64,000 nucleotides of DNA, from the NCBI GenBank assembly GCA_029718625.1, contig CM056383.1, positions 16,033,897 through 16,097,896 on the forward strand, given 5' to 3'. Within the stretch, counting starts at the first letter, position 1. The number at the start of each line of letters is the position of its first letter. This document shows, one piece after another, positions 23,501 to 38,000 of the stretch. Source of the stretch: Synaphobranchus kaupii (Eukaryota; Chordata; Actinopteri; Anguilliformes; Synaphobranchidae). A program made the translations under genes and the position numbers. The notes beneath the pieces were generated by a model. The model made no database searches, was not told the origin of the DNA, and saw only the letters and a list, made by a program, of their open reading frames with translations.

Positions 23501-26339
23501 AGTGCCACACAGCAATTATATTTCTTAATAAAATCACAATAAATATCTCAGCCCTGTTTGAAGGTACCGTGCCGTACATTATGTACCAATTTGTGTGTTC
23601 AGATTCCCTACAGTGATCACTCGATGTGATTGTGGCAAAAAAAAAAAAAAAAAACTTTCCCCCCACTATCTCACTTCTAATTGAATCTCTTTAAACACTG
23701 GACAAACCAATATGGCAGACCATAGAAGTGTCAATTGCGATAAGTTCCATTATAATGAATGTTATGCACACCATTCTGTTCATGAACAATTTGTTTTTGA
23801 TTTCTTTCCTGAGCATAATTTGTGGAAAAATTGTAAAAATTCAGGGGGAAACATTGCCATCTAATAAAGTTGAACATTAAATAAAAGCAGGTATTTCAGC
23901 AACACATTCAGAATACTAAAATAAGTGCAGGAGAAATAGCGTAAAGGCAATCGGGATCTTTTTTTTAGAAAGCAAAGGCCAATATGGAACGAACTGCAAT
24001 CCCAACACTGCCAAACACTGAACATTAATGGAGCGAGCAGGTGCATGTACCCTCTGAGCGTTGACAAATAACTTGTGGATGATGCTGCCAGCAGGACCAC
24101 GCCCGGCACCAATCACCATCACCTCTGGTTCTTCTTGTAGGGAGCTGACAAACCTGGAATGGAACAGAGGGGGGGAATCAAGAAACAAAATCAACTTACT
24201 CAGATCCTACTACCGTCTGACAGTCTGCACTGAACAAAACAGCAGAAGGGACTTATCAAAAGGAAGGGCCAGGTCTCCGTAACAGTTTCTACTGAGGGGC
24301 TGTATCACACGCCGCTTACAATCAGCACAGTGTAGACGTATAAAAATAACTTTCCACTCTACCCACTGTGAATTAAAAATGGGCTAAAAGTCTCTCGCGC
24401 CTCCGGCCAGCACTGGCCTGCTAACAAGGCTATAATGCCAACAGTGTGTGAATCAGGTGCCCAGGGCTGTGTCCGAATCAGAGCCCTTTTGAGTACGCAT
24501 ATTTGAGTCCACTTCGTCAAAAAGCTTTTGAGTGGGCGACTTTTTCTCACAAATGGGGGCACTTAAAATACCAGGATGAACCCCTTATTTGCGGGGTTTT
24601 GTTGAGGGAATTCAGGAGCACACTCATCTGCAGAACCCGACAATTTCAGTAAGTAACTCGGAAGTAAAAACGTTAAAGACGTAGAGCGTATATGCATATC
24701 TATGGTACAAGAGTGGGTCATATTACGAAATATGCTTTTTTAATTTTTGTTAATTCTATCTTCATTCATAGTCTACACTTTGTAACAATTGTCATATGTT
24801 AACTGATTGATATTCTCAATAAAAAATTTAAAAAAAATTAAAAAAAGATTACGAACTACTTCCTCACTAGTTTGGAAAGGGTTTTGCGGGATTTCTTTCG
24901 CACACTGCTTGCAATGTGAGGGGACAGGGCACATAGTAGACAGGGGTCTGAGTGAACAGGGGACAGTGGACAGGGAACAGGGCTCTGATTCGGACACAGC
25001 CCCGGTCTTTAATGAACACCTCACAGGTAACTTTCTGATGTGCTCTCTCTGTCCCGGTCACCCAATTCCTGTCTCTCTACACCTGCGGTCCAGCACTCCA
25101 GGTTGAAACTAATCAGGCCCTGGACCACGGCAGTAAAAATACCTCTATATTTTTTTATGATTAATATAAAAAAATTTATTTTCAAATACAGCAGTACAAA
25201 AAATAAATAAAATAACACATACACACAGTTGTAGGGACAATAGGAACTACAATTCCATACAGTCCACAGGAGGCTCCTCCTCCACGTTGGAAGTGACGTA
25301 GGACGTTGCACCAGTTGTGATTTACGCACTGTAACGTGATACTACACAGCGGAATGCGCGACTGGCAATAAAAGTTTATAATAGGGGCAACACAGCCAGT
25401 TCTTCCCAGTTCTTTCCGCAGTTTTCTTCCGGGCCAGTTGTCCACTGAACGTGTCTCTGGGCCCGTGAGGCCTGGAGCACGCCCGGGGCCGAGCCCTCGC
25501 TCTACAGGAAGCATCGACCGTCCGTGACGTCGACCCAACCGAGCGAGGCGGGCTCATCTACCCCCGGCTATCGGCCACGGAGGACCGGAGACGAGACGCA
25601 AGGAGGCAACGCGAGCACCCGGTGGTGAAGAAGAACCACGCAGCCACTTGTCCTGCAGAAAAGCACCACCAGTGAGTCCCCAAAGAGGCAAGCGGTCTGC
25701 AGCAGGATGATGCTGCATAGTTCGGGAGAGATAATGCGACCGGTTCCATTATCCCGTAAGAACGACGAAAGAAAGCTGTTCCAGGGACCCAAGATGAGGC
25801 GGACGTTTCCCCTATCTTCCACAACCCCTGCGAACTCACCACAACAGAATCAGGGCGACCAGATTTCCCCTTCACTGTGAGTGTGCGATCCAACGGAGGA
25901 ACCTATTTAACGGACTTTAATTCAAGTAAGGCTGTAACATGGGCAATAGCATATTAGTTAGCAAAAGAAACATGTTTGTGACTGGATGTATGTAACTGCT
26001 ATTGAAAGGTTAATGTGTGTTCTGTAAAAGTTTTGTTACCGTTTTACTTTGGATGGTTTTATGCCATCCACCGCGCTGCGTTAGGTTTAATGCATCCACG
26101 CACAGAGCGTATCTTGCATGCGACCTATCTTTACACACTAACCAGCCGTAATCCTAACACTGCACACGCATTTAAGTTTACGGCTATCCCTTATGTGTAT
26201 GGTATGGCCCATTCGCCGCGATTAGCTAGCTCCAGCAAAAGCTAGATTCAAACCTCCCTCCATCTTAGTTTCTTTGTTCTCACTGAACACGTGTCCGTGG
26301 CAACCCCCACACGTAGGAGAACATGGAAATTCCCAACGC

Positions 26340-26417
<78 letters not shown>

Positions 26418-26634
26418 TAGTTTGTTGTACATTATAGTAGTGAATCGTGCCTTGCTTTGTTTGGTACTTTGTGTTCAATAAACTATTACATTTATCCAGT
26501 GGCGTTTTATGTAAAAAATTGGTGGGGCAGCCACCAACCACTTAGGCTACATACCAGGCAAACTACAGTAATCAAAATTACAGTAATCCCACTTGCTACT
26601 GATGCGTTTTTAACACGTCAACAAACAGCTATCC

Positions 26635-26671
<37 letters not shown>

Positions 26672-29600
26672 GTGAGTGAGTGTGTGTGTGTGTGTGTGCG
26701 CGCGCGTGCGTGTGTGTGTGTCAGTGGCGACTGGTGAGGTCCACAACAGGTGAAGCTGAGCTCCAGGAGGGAGGGGGGGGGGGGGGGGGGGGATCAGGAT
26801 TATCCTGACAGTGCCGCGGGAACATGTTAAAAAACAAAGTAATTTTAATTTAGATATTAATTTAGCTATTCCAACCCCTCCCGTACGCAATCGCCCCCTG
26901 TCATGTACTCCCCCTGTACTCCCCTGTCATGAACGTTACCATTGCTTAGCAATGCTGGGTTAGCTAGCTAGCAAGCTAACGATATCTCACGGCAAGTCAT
27001 TTTAACATTTAGCTAGCAAGCTAACGATAGCTTATGGCAAGCCATTTTAATTTAACGGTTATTCGACTTCCTTAGTCATCCTTGCTGGCTGGCCATATAA
27101 GTTCGCTAGCTACCGTGATTGCCTAGCTAACGTTACTAACGTTAACCAGCTGCTCTAGCTAGAAATCTAACCGGACATTTCTACACCTGGATAACTTACA
27201 TTTTTTAGGTCCCAAAAATTACGAAAATGCGGGGATTAGAGCCAAAGTGTTAGCGGTATGTTTGTACTGACTAAATACGGGGATGTTTAAAATAAAACCA
27301 ATTATTTAGAAAGAATACGGAGTCTGCGTTTGTAAATGTTTGCGATTAGGTTACAGGATGCAGATGAATGTTAATGCCAGCTACAATGTAGCTACTGTGC
27401 TTTTAGCTAGCGTGTGAACCCACTAACCTTAATCCCCACTTTATCTGGAAGAGGTTTCAGAACAGGGTTTCATGTTGCGGCAAAAAAATAAATAAAATCC
27501 TTGAAACCCGTCCTTGACCAAGGACCGTCTCCCCCAAATAACATACACGGAAAACAGAAGAGTGCCTTCTTGTCTACGCTAGCTGTTAGCCTTTTTTTTT
27601 TTTCAAAAACCACTCCACATTAAACCCGCGGTTGTGTTTTCCAGTTTGGGTGATGATTATATCGCGTGGCTGGTGGGTGGCACCAAGGCGCTTAACCTCC
27701 AATTTCTCACCCAGAGTAAGGGTGTCAAAAGTGTGCTTCAGTAAATAATCCACTTCGTTCATATTTATTTTTTTTTTTTTCTGAAGTTAGCTAGCTATAA
27801 TAAAGTACTAGTATCCCCTCTCTTATTGACTGACTAACGTTACGTTACGTTGCTACGTTACACTAGCGCCAGACAGAAATAGCCAATCAACTCTGAAATA
27901 TGATATGACGTTTTAGTGGGGCTACGGGCTGTTGGCCCCACTTGTCATCAAAATCGTGTGATCTACATTGAATACAGTAACACTCTGAGCATGCGTATTT
28001 GCATTTTCCAACGGTACACACACATTGCGCTGTGAGCGAGGGGCTAGCCCCACTCACGGTCTGACGTTACTGTGGACACGAATCTGGAGAACGCAGTCTA
28101 AAGCAGCAAGGCAGGGACCAATGAACATGATAAAAAACATGATAAAATATTAAAAATTAGAGAAAGAAGAAAAATGGGAAAATCAGTGATTTAACATTTT
28201 TAAAAAAATCTCCCCTCAAATCTAATTCTGTGGTTCAAGATGTGTTCTTATACATAATCTTCGCTAAAATTAAGCAAACAATGACTTTGGGTTGACCCTC
28301 CACCACAGAGTGGAGAATCATTTAGTATTTGAATCTAAAAGTTTGGTATTTTCAAATTTTTCACATGTGTAAGCCAATATAAACTGTGCATTTTTGTGTG
28401 TGTGTGTGTGTGTGCGTGTGCGTATTTATTATTCACATATAGACCATTTAATAACGCTAAATAGGTTACGTGTTTTGCAATGTATTAATAGCCAGCAAGC
28501 CTAACTCACAGTCAGCAACCTCTTTTGTTTCTGAATTTCCAAGGGGGGGGTTTCACCTTCATGAAGACTGCAGATGGCGTGATGTGGAACGGACACAACA
28601 AGCAGTTTATGGAAATAACGAATCAATCATTTCCACATTATGATCATTTATAGGTGTGTCATTTATCTTCCTCATCACTGATCAGCCTCTTGGGAGATGA
28701 ACACACCTTCGGTGATGTATAATCAATTTCAGCACAGACACTAAACATATTTAGGTTGATTATCATTACCAAGGTTTCCATGGCACTGCCGTACCTTACA
28801 ACAGAACAGAAATCCAGCTGCATTATAATAAGGCTACATAACCATTGTACCACGTCGCAGCCTGCCTGCCTGTCTGTCAACTACTGTACCATAGTGCAGC
28901 CTGTCTGCCAGCCTGTCAATAACTGCACCACAGCACAGCCTGCCAGCCTATTAATCACTGTGCCACAGCGCAGCCTGTCTGCCTGCCTGTCAATCACTGT
29001 ACCACAGTGCAGCCTGTCTGCCAGCCTGTCAATAACTGTACCACAATGCAACCTGTCTGCCTGCCTGTCTGACCACATTTCTCTATGATCCACCAACAGA
29101 GCAGGTAGTCATACGCTTTATTCCTTAGGTTTGGAGTGTTACTATTGGTTCCCTCAGCGTGTAGCACTCCCCCCCCCCCCCCCAGGGGGACTCCCCTTAC
29201 CTCTCCAGGTTCTCCGCATCGTCCCCCCTCTCAACCTTCCCGAGACCGAACTTGGCCTTCAGCGAGCGGGCACGGGCCACTACCGCCTCCATCTCCATGA
29301 CCTGGTTAATAACATCCTGCCGGGGGAAGAGAAAACAGGGCAAGTTTACTGCAGTGTCACTGCTGCTCTGCTGCAGAAGTGCATGTGATCTGGCTCTCTC
29401 CAGCTCTGATGCACTTAATTTTCTGTACTAAAATACTGTGTAATTTCTTAAATTATCTTAAATCAAATATCTTTAATGCAGATTTATAGCACATAGCAAG
29501 TTTCTCCAAAACTGACAATATGCTGGGAAAGCGGAAACTGAAGTCAAGAAACTTGTGTTCACTTTCAACTTGACGTCAGCGTTCTTTGATGCATTTGCCG

Positions 29601-32600
29601 ATAAGCAAACGCTTCCGTTAAGGAACCTGGAGTTTTAAATTAACTAAGTTTTTAAGTTATGCAAACCACCTGAATCTTTATCAACAAACACATAAAAACA
29701 CAACCCCAAATATTTTTTCAGGGTTTTGGTAATTTTTCTCCAATATGATTAATGGATCCTGGTATGAGAGTATTCCATCCTGGAAGCTTCTCAGGTTTGT
29801 TGAGCTTCTGCTTTCCTGGCTTACAAGCCCCGCCTACTGAACAGTAGCTCCACCCCCCCCCCGGGAGACTCACCTCCAGCTTTTTGTTGTCAGGATTGGG
29901 GTGACGCAGGAGTTTGCTGGAGTGGGAGATAACCTGCTGGATGGCTCTGCGCACAGAAGGGATGTCCTCAGACGACTCTGCGAAAGAGAGGTCAGCAGTC
30001 AACTTTCTTTTAGGAGAGACAGTCAGCTCCGTGTGTTTTAGGAGAGACAGTCGGCTCCATGTGTTTTAGGACAGTCAGCTCCGTGTGTTTTAGGAGAGAC
30101 AGTCAGCACCGTGTGTTTCAGGAGAGACAGTCAGCACCGTGTGTTTCAGGAGAGACAGTCAGCTCCGTGTGTTTCAGGAGAGACAGTCAGCTCTGTGTGT
30201 TTCAGGAGAGACAGTCAGCTCCGTGTGTTTTAGGAGAGACAGTCAGCACCGTGTGTTTTAGGAGAGACAGTCAGCTCCGTGTGTTTCAGGAGAGACAGTC
30301 AGCTCCGTGTGTTTCAGGAGACAGTCAGCTCTGTGTGTTTCAGGAGAGACGGTCAGCTTTGTGTTTTAGGAGAGACAGTCAGCTCCGTGTGTTTCAGGAG
30401 ACACAGTCAGCTCCGTGTGTTTCAGGAGAGACAGTCAGCTCCGTGTGTTTTAGGAGAGAGTCAGCTCTGTGTTTTAGGAGAGGCAGTCAGCTCTGTGTTT
30501 TAGGAGAGACAGTCAGATCTGTGTTTTAGGAGAGACAGTCAGCTCTGTGTTTTAGGAGAGACAGTCAGCTCTGTGTTTTAGGAGAGACAGTCAGCTCCGT
30601 GTTTCAGGAGAGACAGTCAGCTCCGTGTTTCAGGAGAGACAGTCAGCTCTGTGTTTTAGGAGAGACAGTCAGCTCTGTGTTTTAGGAGAGACAGTCAGCT
30701 CCGTGTTTCAGGAGAGACAGTCAGCTCCGTGTTTCAGGAGAGACAGTCAGCTCCGTGTTTCAGGAGAGACAGTCAGCTCCGTGTTTCAGGAGAGACAGTC
30801 ACCTACATTTTGTTTCAGGAAAGACAGTCAGCTACGTTTTGTTTCAGGAGAGACAGTCAGCTCCGTGTGTTTCAGGAGAGACAGTCAGCTCTGTGTGTTT
30901 CAGGAGAGACAGTCAGCTCCGTGTGTTTTAGGAGAGAGTCAGCTCTGTGTTTTAGGAGAGGCAGTCAGCTCTGTGTTTTAGGAGAGACAGTCAGATCTGT
31001 GTTTTAGGAGAGACAGTCAGCTCTGTGTTTTAGGAGAGACAGTCAGCTCTGTGTTTTAGGAGAGACAGTCAGCTCCGTGTTTCAGGAGAGACAGTCAGCT
31101 CCGTGTTTCAGGAGAGACAGTCAGCTCTGTGTTTTAGGAGAGACAGTCAGCTCTGTGTTTTAGGAGAGACAGTCAGCTCCGTGTTTCAGGAGAGACAGTC
31201 AGCTCCGTGTTTCAGGAGAGACAGTCAGCTCCGTGTTTCAGGAGAGACAGTCAGCTCCGTGTTTCAGGAGAGACAGTCAGCTCCGTGTTTCAGGAGAGAC
31301 AGTCACCTACATTTTGTTTCAGGAAAGACAGTCAGCTACGTTTTGTTTCAGGAGAGACAGTCAGCTACGTGTGTTTCAGGAGGGACAGTCAGCTCCGTGT
31401 GTTTCAGGAGAGACAGTCAGCTCCACCTGAAACCGAAATGGGTTCCATTGCTGTGAAGGAGTAGCTCCAATGATCGTCTACAGTGAATGAGTGATGCCAG
31501 GTCTAATTATGTGTTGCTCTGTACAAGCTGTTCAATGCACCATTACGATCTTCTGTTCTGAACCTTCGTTTTTTTTCCACTGTACAAACTCATCTTTAAG
31601 CAAGCTGCAGATGTCATGCCGATGTTAAATCTTTCTTTCATGGTCCCACAGTTAATGATTTTATCAGACTCTGCCGCCGTATTTTATCACGAGATAACTG
31701 GCAATAATGAGAAAAAATAACTTCAGTTACAGTTTCTTTTAAATGTTCAATCAGCATTGGCACGGTCAGAAATCACCACCACACCACGGGGGCACATCGT
31801 TACCATGATGGCGTGCACTTTGAGTCACCTGAGAACTCCAAAATAAAGGAACCCACTGTGTGCTGTGACTGACAGCGACGGGCCAGAGTGTAACACTCAC
31901 CCTCGTCTTTCATTTTGAGAATGGCAGCCTGCAGAACACAGGGCAGCAGGTGTTGGGTCAGGTCAGCTGGCTTCTGTACAGCCAGGTAGTGCAGCACCTG
32001 GGAACACCACCAACAAGCTCTCATTACTCGGCACAAGGTGTTCAAATGAAGCACATGATTAGGGCAGAAGAGGCTGCTGCGACCTTTTGGCTACTTACGA
32101 AGAGATGTTCACGTTAAAGTGCTTTGCTAAACCACAAGAGCAGACACAGAAAGGTGTTTCAACAGACAACCCTGTATAAATTAAAGGCAATATTCTTTTT
32201 GTTCCATCTTATGTGTAATTAATTTGCTGCTTGCGTGCGGGGTTGGTTCTCTTATAGAAAGCTGCCCCTTGTTGTCTACATTCCAAATCAAGACATAACT
32301 GGAGAATAAGCATCATGTGCTACAGACTGAGATCTCCAGCAAAGGGCACTACCTGGACTCTTATTCTTGACTCTCTGTGTCACCAACATAGCAAGGTGGG
32401 TCTGAGCGTCTCTAAAATAAAGAAACACTGCATAAATCATGCTTATATGGGGCTTTTTTGTTCGACTGAACCTATTCCTTAGCAGTCTCACTTACATTGT
32501 TCCATTTCTGCCTTTTGAAGGGTAACTTTTAATGATGGGTGTAAGACAGCATCTGACACCTTGAATGAGCTCTCAGTTGACAGGTGGCAGCTGTCGAGAT

Positions 32601-35037
32601 GTATGCAGTTGATGACTGTCAGCCAGAAAGCGCTGCTTTTTAAATGCAGGTACTAAAACTAGGGGCTCTGTCATTCTTCAAAGTCCAAGACACTTAAATG
32701 TGACATGCAGGAAGCAGTGGCTATGTCAGACAAGCAACAAGAACAAAAAAGAAATATTTTGTCATTTTAATTCAATTTGCCTTCCTCTACAGACCATCAG
32801 ACCAAAAGTGCCACACTCACATTTTGAATCCACAACCTTCTGGTCAAAGTCACCACACAGCATCCAATAAAACTAAATGGGGACAGTCGTAAAATACATT
32901 TACTTGCGGCTGAAAACGTTTTTTTTCTCCTCTTGTAAGTCTAACCCCCGCAGGCTCTCTTTGAAAGGACATACAACTGTTTTTGAAGCCAAATGACCTC
33001 CTTATGGCTGTGATCTTGACTGCCATCAAAGGACTGGAAAATATGTATCTCAAAGGACAACTTATTGAAGGAGAGGAAAAATTAAAATCACAAAATTAAT
33101 TCAGAAGAAATCCTGCACCTGGAGTTTCCTCTAAAGAGCGACAGAAGGATGAAGGACATGGTGAATAATGACCTTCATGCCAAATAAGGATTCCCCAGCT
33201 CCCAAACTCAAACAGCAGAAAAGCAGACCAATGGCAGGGGCACACCTTACAATGCCTCATGTCCTGTCCCACTTTCATTCTAAGCCCTGATTGGCTGATT
33301 ACTGGAACATACAAACAGATCCCCCTGAAGCTGCACAGTACGGGCTCTCCCAGCACTTGTGTGGTGCTGCAGGTTTAACGAGCTGCAGGTGAGCAGAAGC
33401 GACCTTCACGGGTTCCTGTCGCTAGGGAATGCTGTGGAGTCAAAAGGGGACCCTTAAATAACAGACAAGACCTTTCCACTGATCCTCTGTGTTCTCCCTG
33501 CAGCCACACACACATACGTATATATACGGATGCACACACGTGCACACGCACACACAAAGCAAGCACACAGGCACGCAAGTACACAGAAACACAGACACAC
33601 GCACACCTATTTTACCTGCTGTACTTCCTACCTTCTCTGCCTCCTTTGTGTCATCGAAAAGCCTGCGTTGCCGGCGCGCGGGCGTGGCTTTGGCCGTCTC
33701 CCAGGCCTCCACCCACATGTTCCCCGGTATCTTCATTCTGGCACTCAGGTCACCCCTGACAACCGTTTCGCCATTTTCGTCGGCCGCCTCCTCCTCCACG
33801 TAGTCTCGCGGGGAGTACCACCGCACAAAGTCCTCCAGGGAGCAGCCGGGATTGGCTGCCTGAACAGGAAACAGTCAGGACAGGTACTTGTGGCGACCAA
33901 AAAAAAACGTCAGTATCAGAATTTAAAAAAGAGTCTATCCGCCAACAATATTAAATTGAGCACAAGCAAGACAAAGGGGTACAAATCATACTGTCATTTT
34001 AACCATAGAAACACGGCCCTTATGCAAGTGACTGGGGTTCTTTACTGAAAAATCACCACCTACACCTCTCTCAAGTTTGCTGTTCTGAGTCATTGATGTT
34101 GCTGTTGAACAGAAGACTGGATATTCAGCAGTGATTTTTAGTCAAGATAATGACAGCAAACGCTCAGTCATAGCACTAAACTACCTTTTGCTAAATACAA
34201 AACCGATTTCAGGGGAAAAAGTAGGAAAAGATCATTGTGCTCAGTCATAACAAAAAGCAGCACTGCACTGTTTGTACATTTAAAATAACTTTCAGATCCT
34301 GTTTTGCTGGAGAATTTTATATGACTTCATGCACCATTATGATCTTCTGTTCTGAACCTCAGTTTTTTTCCCACTGTACAAACTCATCTTTAAGCAAGCT
34401 GCAGATGTCATGCCGATGTTAAATCTTTCTTTCATGGTCCCGCAGTTAATGATTTTATCAGACTCTGCCGCCGTATTTTATTACAAGATAACTGGCAATA
34501 ATGAGAAAAAATAACTTCACTGTTACAGTTTCTTCTAAATGTTCAATCATGCACAGATGACAGAAAATAAATGGGGCACGCGGCGAGAAAGAAGTGGATG
34601 TGCCAGACGGCTCCTCCGTTAATGAACCGCTGTATTCTCCAAAATCTCTGTTACATTTAACGCCTGACCTTTAACTAGGCTTCAGAAGGCCTCGGTGTCT
34701 TCACAGCCGATAATGAGTGTACCAAGGATAGGAAATTAATGAACTCCGAGAAACCCAAAGAAGAGAACGGAGCGCTCGTTGCGCGGCATCGCAGCAGAGC
34801 AGCTGCTTGTTAGAAATGGTGGCACACAAAGGCGAGGAAAGGGGTGGGAGTAGGGGGTGGGGGGGGCGGTATGAGTGGGGCTTGAATGAAGTGTGAATGT
34901 GTGTGTGTGTGTGTGTGTGTGTGTATACTTAAGAGTTTGTGTGTGCGTTTAAGACTGTGCGTTTCTGTACTTAGGAGAGTGTGTGTGCATGTTGGGGGGG
35001 GGGGGGGGGGTACAAGTGGGGCTTGAATGAAGTGTGA

Positions 35038-35078
<41 letters not shown>

Positions 35079-38000
35079 CTTAAGAGTTTGTGTGTGTGTT
35101 TAAGACTGTGCGTTTCTGTACTTAGGAGAGTGTGTGTGCATGTTGGGGGGGAGGGGGGGGCGTCGCGTCATACAATTCATCATATCCAGACTCAGCACTT
35201 TTACCCAGAGGGAGTTGATGATTAAAACCAAAATGCCAGATTGTGCTTTGCTAAGCACGATCGTACATGGCACTCAGGCAAAATTTAAGGGGGCCACCTT
35301 CAGCTAAGGGGGGCATTTATGAACACCTGCATAAGCAGAACCTTCCAGAAGAACCACTCACTGAGGCAGTATTTTTTCGCTGATAAGAGGGGTATGTTAG
35401 GGGATGTTTCAGAGGTACCCTGCAAATCGAACCCGGGTACCGAGCTCCCCGGCTGTTACGCCGTAGCCAGCCGTAAACGTAAGCGTAAACGCTCTTTCAG
35501 AACGGAGCTAGCGAGGGGCAGCCCCCATTAGAACCCAAATCTGTTCCTAAAGACGCCTGCAGAGCGTTTCCGCGGCTTGGCTCTCTGTGGATAATGACAC
35601 CTCGAACGCGCCCATTTCCAAAAGTGAAGAACAAAGAAAAACCGAGCGGATAATTGCGGATAATTCATGATTCATAAGTCGCCCGATCTCTCACACATCA
35701 TTTATGTTGCTTTAGTTTTTTTCCAAGCGACAATCTAGGAACCTGGCTTCCCCCCCCTCTTCTGAGACGTATGTATAGTTCTATGACAGCACAAAGCCCT
35801 GCTGGCTCTATATTTCTAGTTGCTGGTACGAAAGGAAACCGGTCTCAGTGAGGCCTGTTGGTATTGATTAGGTAACTGAAAGATTGATGTGGCTCGGCTG
35901 AACAAAGATTTATGACAGCAATGAAGGACGCTGGGTGTCAGCGTTGTCGCTTTCGTCTTCCCCGCGTTTAAGCGCCGAATCAGTCATTTTTACGGCTCAG
36001 ATTGTACATTTAAAGTCGGTGCTACATACCAATACTCAGTAATCCCTTACAAATAAGATCATTCTCTAAGCCCCCTGTCTGCTATAATTTAAAGCCAGGG
36101 AAGCCACTGAAAATGATACGGCTGTTATTCCAGACCCAGCGGTACACATGCTACTCTCTCTCGGCGCTCATGGCCAACTGTGTGGTCTGATGCCATTATC
36201 GATCTGGGAAGAGAGAGCAGAGCAGCTCTCTGCAGTTTGGAGTAAGCCCCAGGGGACTGACCCCGGAACCCTGACCCCTGACCTTGAAGGACTCCATGTC
36301 GGAGAGCAGGCAGGCGCTCTGCATGCGGGCCCTAAGGTGGGCCCCTTCAGCCGACGTCCCCAGTTTGGCCAGAACTTCTGACTGCTCCTCCAGCAGGTCC
36401 TCAGTCATGGGCGCCGGCTCCTGGGGAGAAAGGGAGAAGCTTATCAGGTGTGTGTGTGTGTGTGTGTGTTCGTCAGGGTGCTGACAGGACAGCTGGCCCC
36501 ATCCCTGATCCAATGTCAGGGTGCGGAGGCGTTTGCGCCTGTGCATCGGCTGACAGCCCATCACCCCACTAATGAACACAGCAGCTCTGAACAGACGGAG
36601 GAGCATTCCCTTAATAAGACCCATTTCAGTACAGCAGCGTTGCACAGCATGTTCCTTTAAGCCCCGTTTTAGTAGTGTAGCGCTACACTGCACATCTTTA
36701 AGCCCCATTTCAGTACAGCAGCGCTACACTGCACATCTCTAAGCCCCATTTCAGTACAGCAGCGCTACACTGCACATCTCTAAGCCCCATTTCAGTACAG
36801 CAGCGCTACACTGCACATCTCTAAGCCCCATTTCAGTACAGCAGCGTTGCACAGCATGTTCCTTTAAGCCCCGTTTTAGTAGTGTAGCGCTACACTGCAC
36901 ATCTTTAAGCCCCATTTCAGTACAGCAGCGCTACACTGCACATCTCTAAGCCCCATTTCAGTACAGCAGCGCTACACTGCACATCTCTAAGCCCCATTTC
37001 AGTACAGCAGCGTTGCACAGCATGTTCCTTTAAGCCCCGTTTTAGTAGTGTAGCGCTACACTGCACATCTCTAAGCCCCATTTCAGTACAGCAGCGCTAC
37101 ACTGCACATCTCTAAGCCCCATTTCAGTACAGCAGCGCTACACTGCACATCTCTAAGCCCCGTTTCAGTACAGCAGTGCTACATTGCACATCTCTAAGCC
37201 CCATTTCAGTACAGCAGCGCTACACTGCACATCTCTAAGCCCCATTTCAGTACAGCAGTGCTACACTGCACATCTCTAAGCCCCATTTCAGTACAGCAGC
37301 GTTGCACAGCATGTTCCTTTACACCACGTTTTAGTAGTGTAGCGCTACACTGCACATCTCTAAGCCCCATTTCAGTACAGCAGCGCTACACTGCACATCT
37401 CTAAGCCCCATTTCAGTACAGCACTGCTACATTGCACATCTCTAAGCCCCATTTCAGTACAGCAGCGCTACACTGCACATCTCTAAGCCCCATTTCAGTA
37501 CAGCAGCGTTGCACAGCATGTTCCTTTACACCACGTTTTAGTAGTGTAGCGCTACACTGCACATCTCTAAGCCCCATTTCAGTACAGCAGCGCTACACTG
37601 CACATCTCTAAGCCCCATTTCAGTACAGCAGCGCTACACTGCACATCTCTAAGCCCCATTTCAGTACAGCAGTGCTACACTGCACATCTCTAAGCTCCAT
37701 TTCAGTACAGCAGCGCTACACTGCACATCTCTAAGCCCCATTTCAGTACAGCAGTGCTACACTGCACATCTCTAAGCTCCATTTCAGTACAGCAGCGTTG
37801 CACAGCATGTTCCTTTAAGCCCCGTTTTAGCAGTGTAGCGCTACACTGCACATCTCTAAGCTCCATTTCAGTACAGCAGCGCCACATTGCACATCTCTTT
37901 AAGCCCCATTTCAGTAGAGCAGTGCTACACTGCACATCTCTAAGCCCCATTTCAGTACAGCAGCGCTACATTGCACATCTCTTTAAGCCCCATTTCAGTA

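Larger units (their letters stand above)
19941..24050 (-). other. rab3gap1 intron 23, contents
   Basis: The 4.1-kb intron holds a homopolymer G run next to exon 24 (about 19944-19967), a long TG/CG microsatellite (20523-20608), a fish dispersed repeat at about 22355-22440, and an A run at 23637-23654. The remainder is AT-rich and unremarkable. Confidence 0.6.
24154..29200 (-). other. rab3gap1 intron 22, contents
   Basis: This 5-kb intron holds the 540-bp MITE, a GC-rich block at 25.25-25.9 kb, a cluster of AC, GA, TG and G runs at 26.34-26.8 kb, AT-rich DNA with repeated TAGCTAGCAAGCTAACGATA words near 26.96-27.05 kb, and a 39-bp array next to exon 22. Confidence 0.6.
33860..36282 (-). other. 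rab3gap1 intron 18, contents
   Basis: Besides copy B of the duplicate, the intron has a tandem duplication with TG and G runs at 34865-35165. The rest shows nothing recognisable. Confidence 0.55.

Noticed and set aside
25558..25893. 111-codon minus-strand ORF in the GC-rich block of intron 22
   Set aside because: Not recognised, not in line with rab3gap1 exons, and its composition follows the CpG-rich block; kept only as part of the block's description.
26248..26541. ORFs with (VC)n runs
   Set aside because: Translations of the AC microsatellite.
30059..31464. Overlapping plus-strand ORFs rich in VSSVCFRRDSQL repeats
   Set aside because: They are readings of the intron 20 minisatellite, antisense to rab3gap1.
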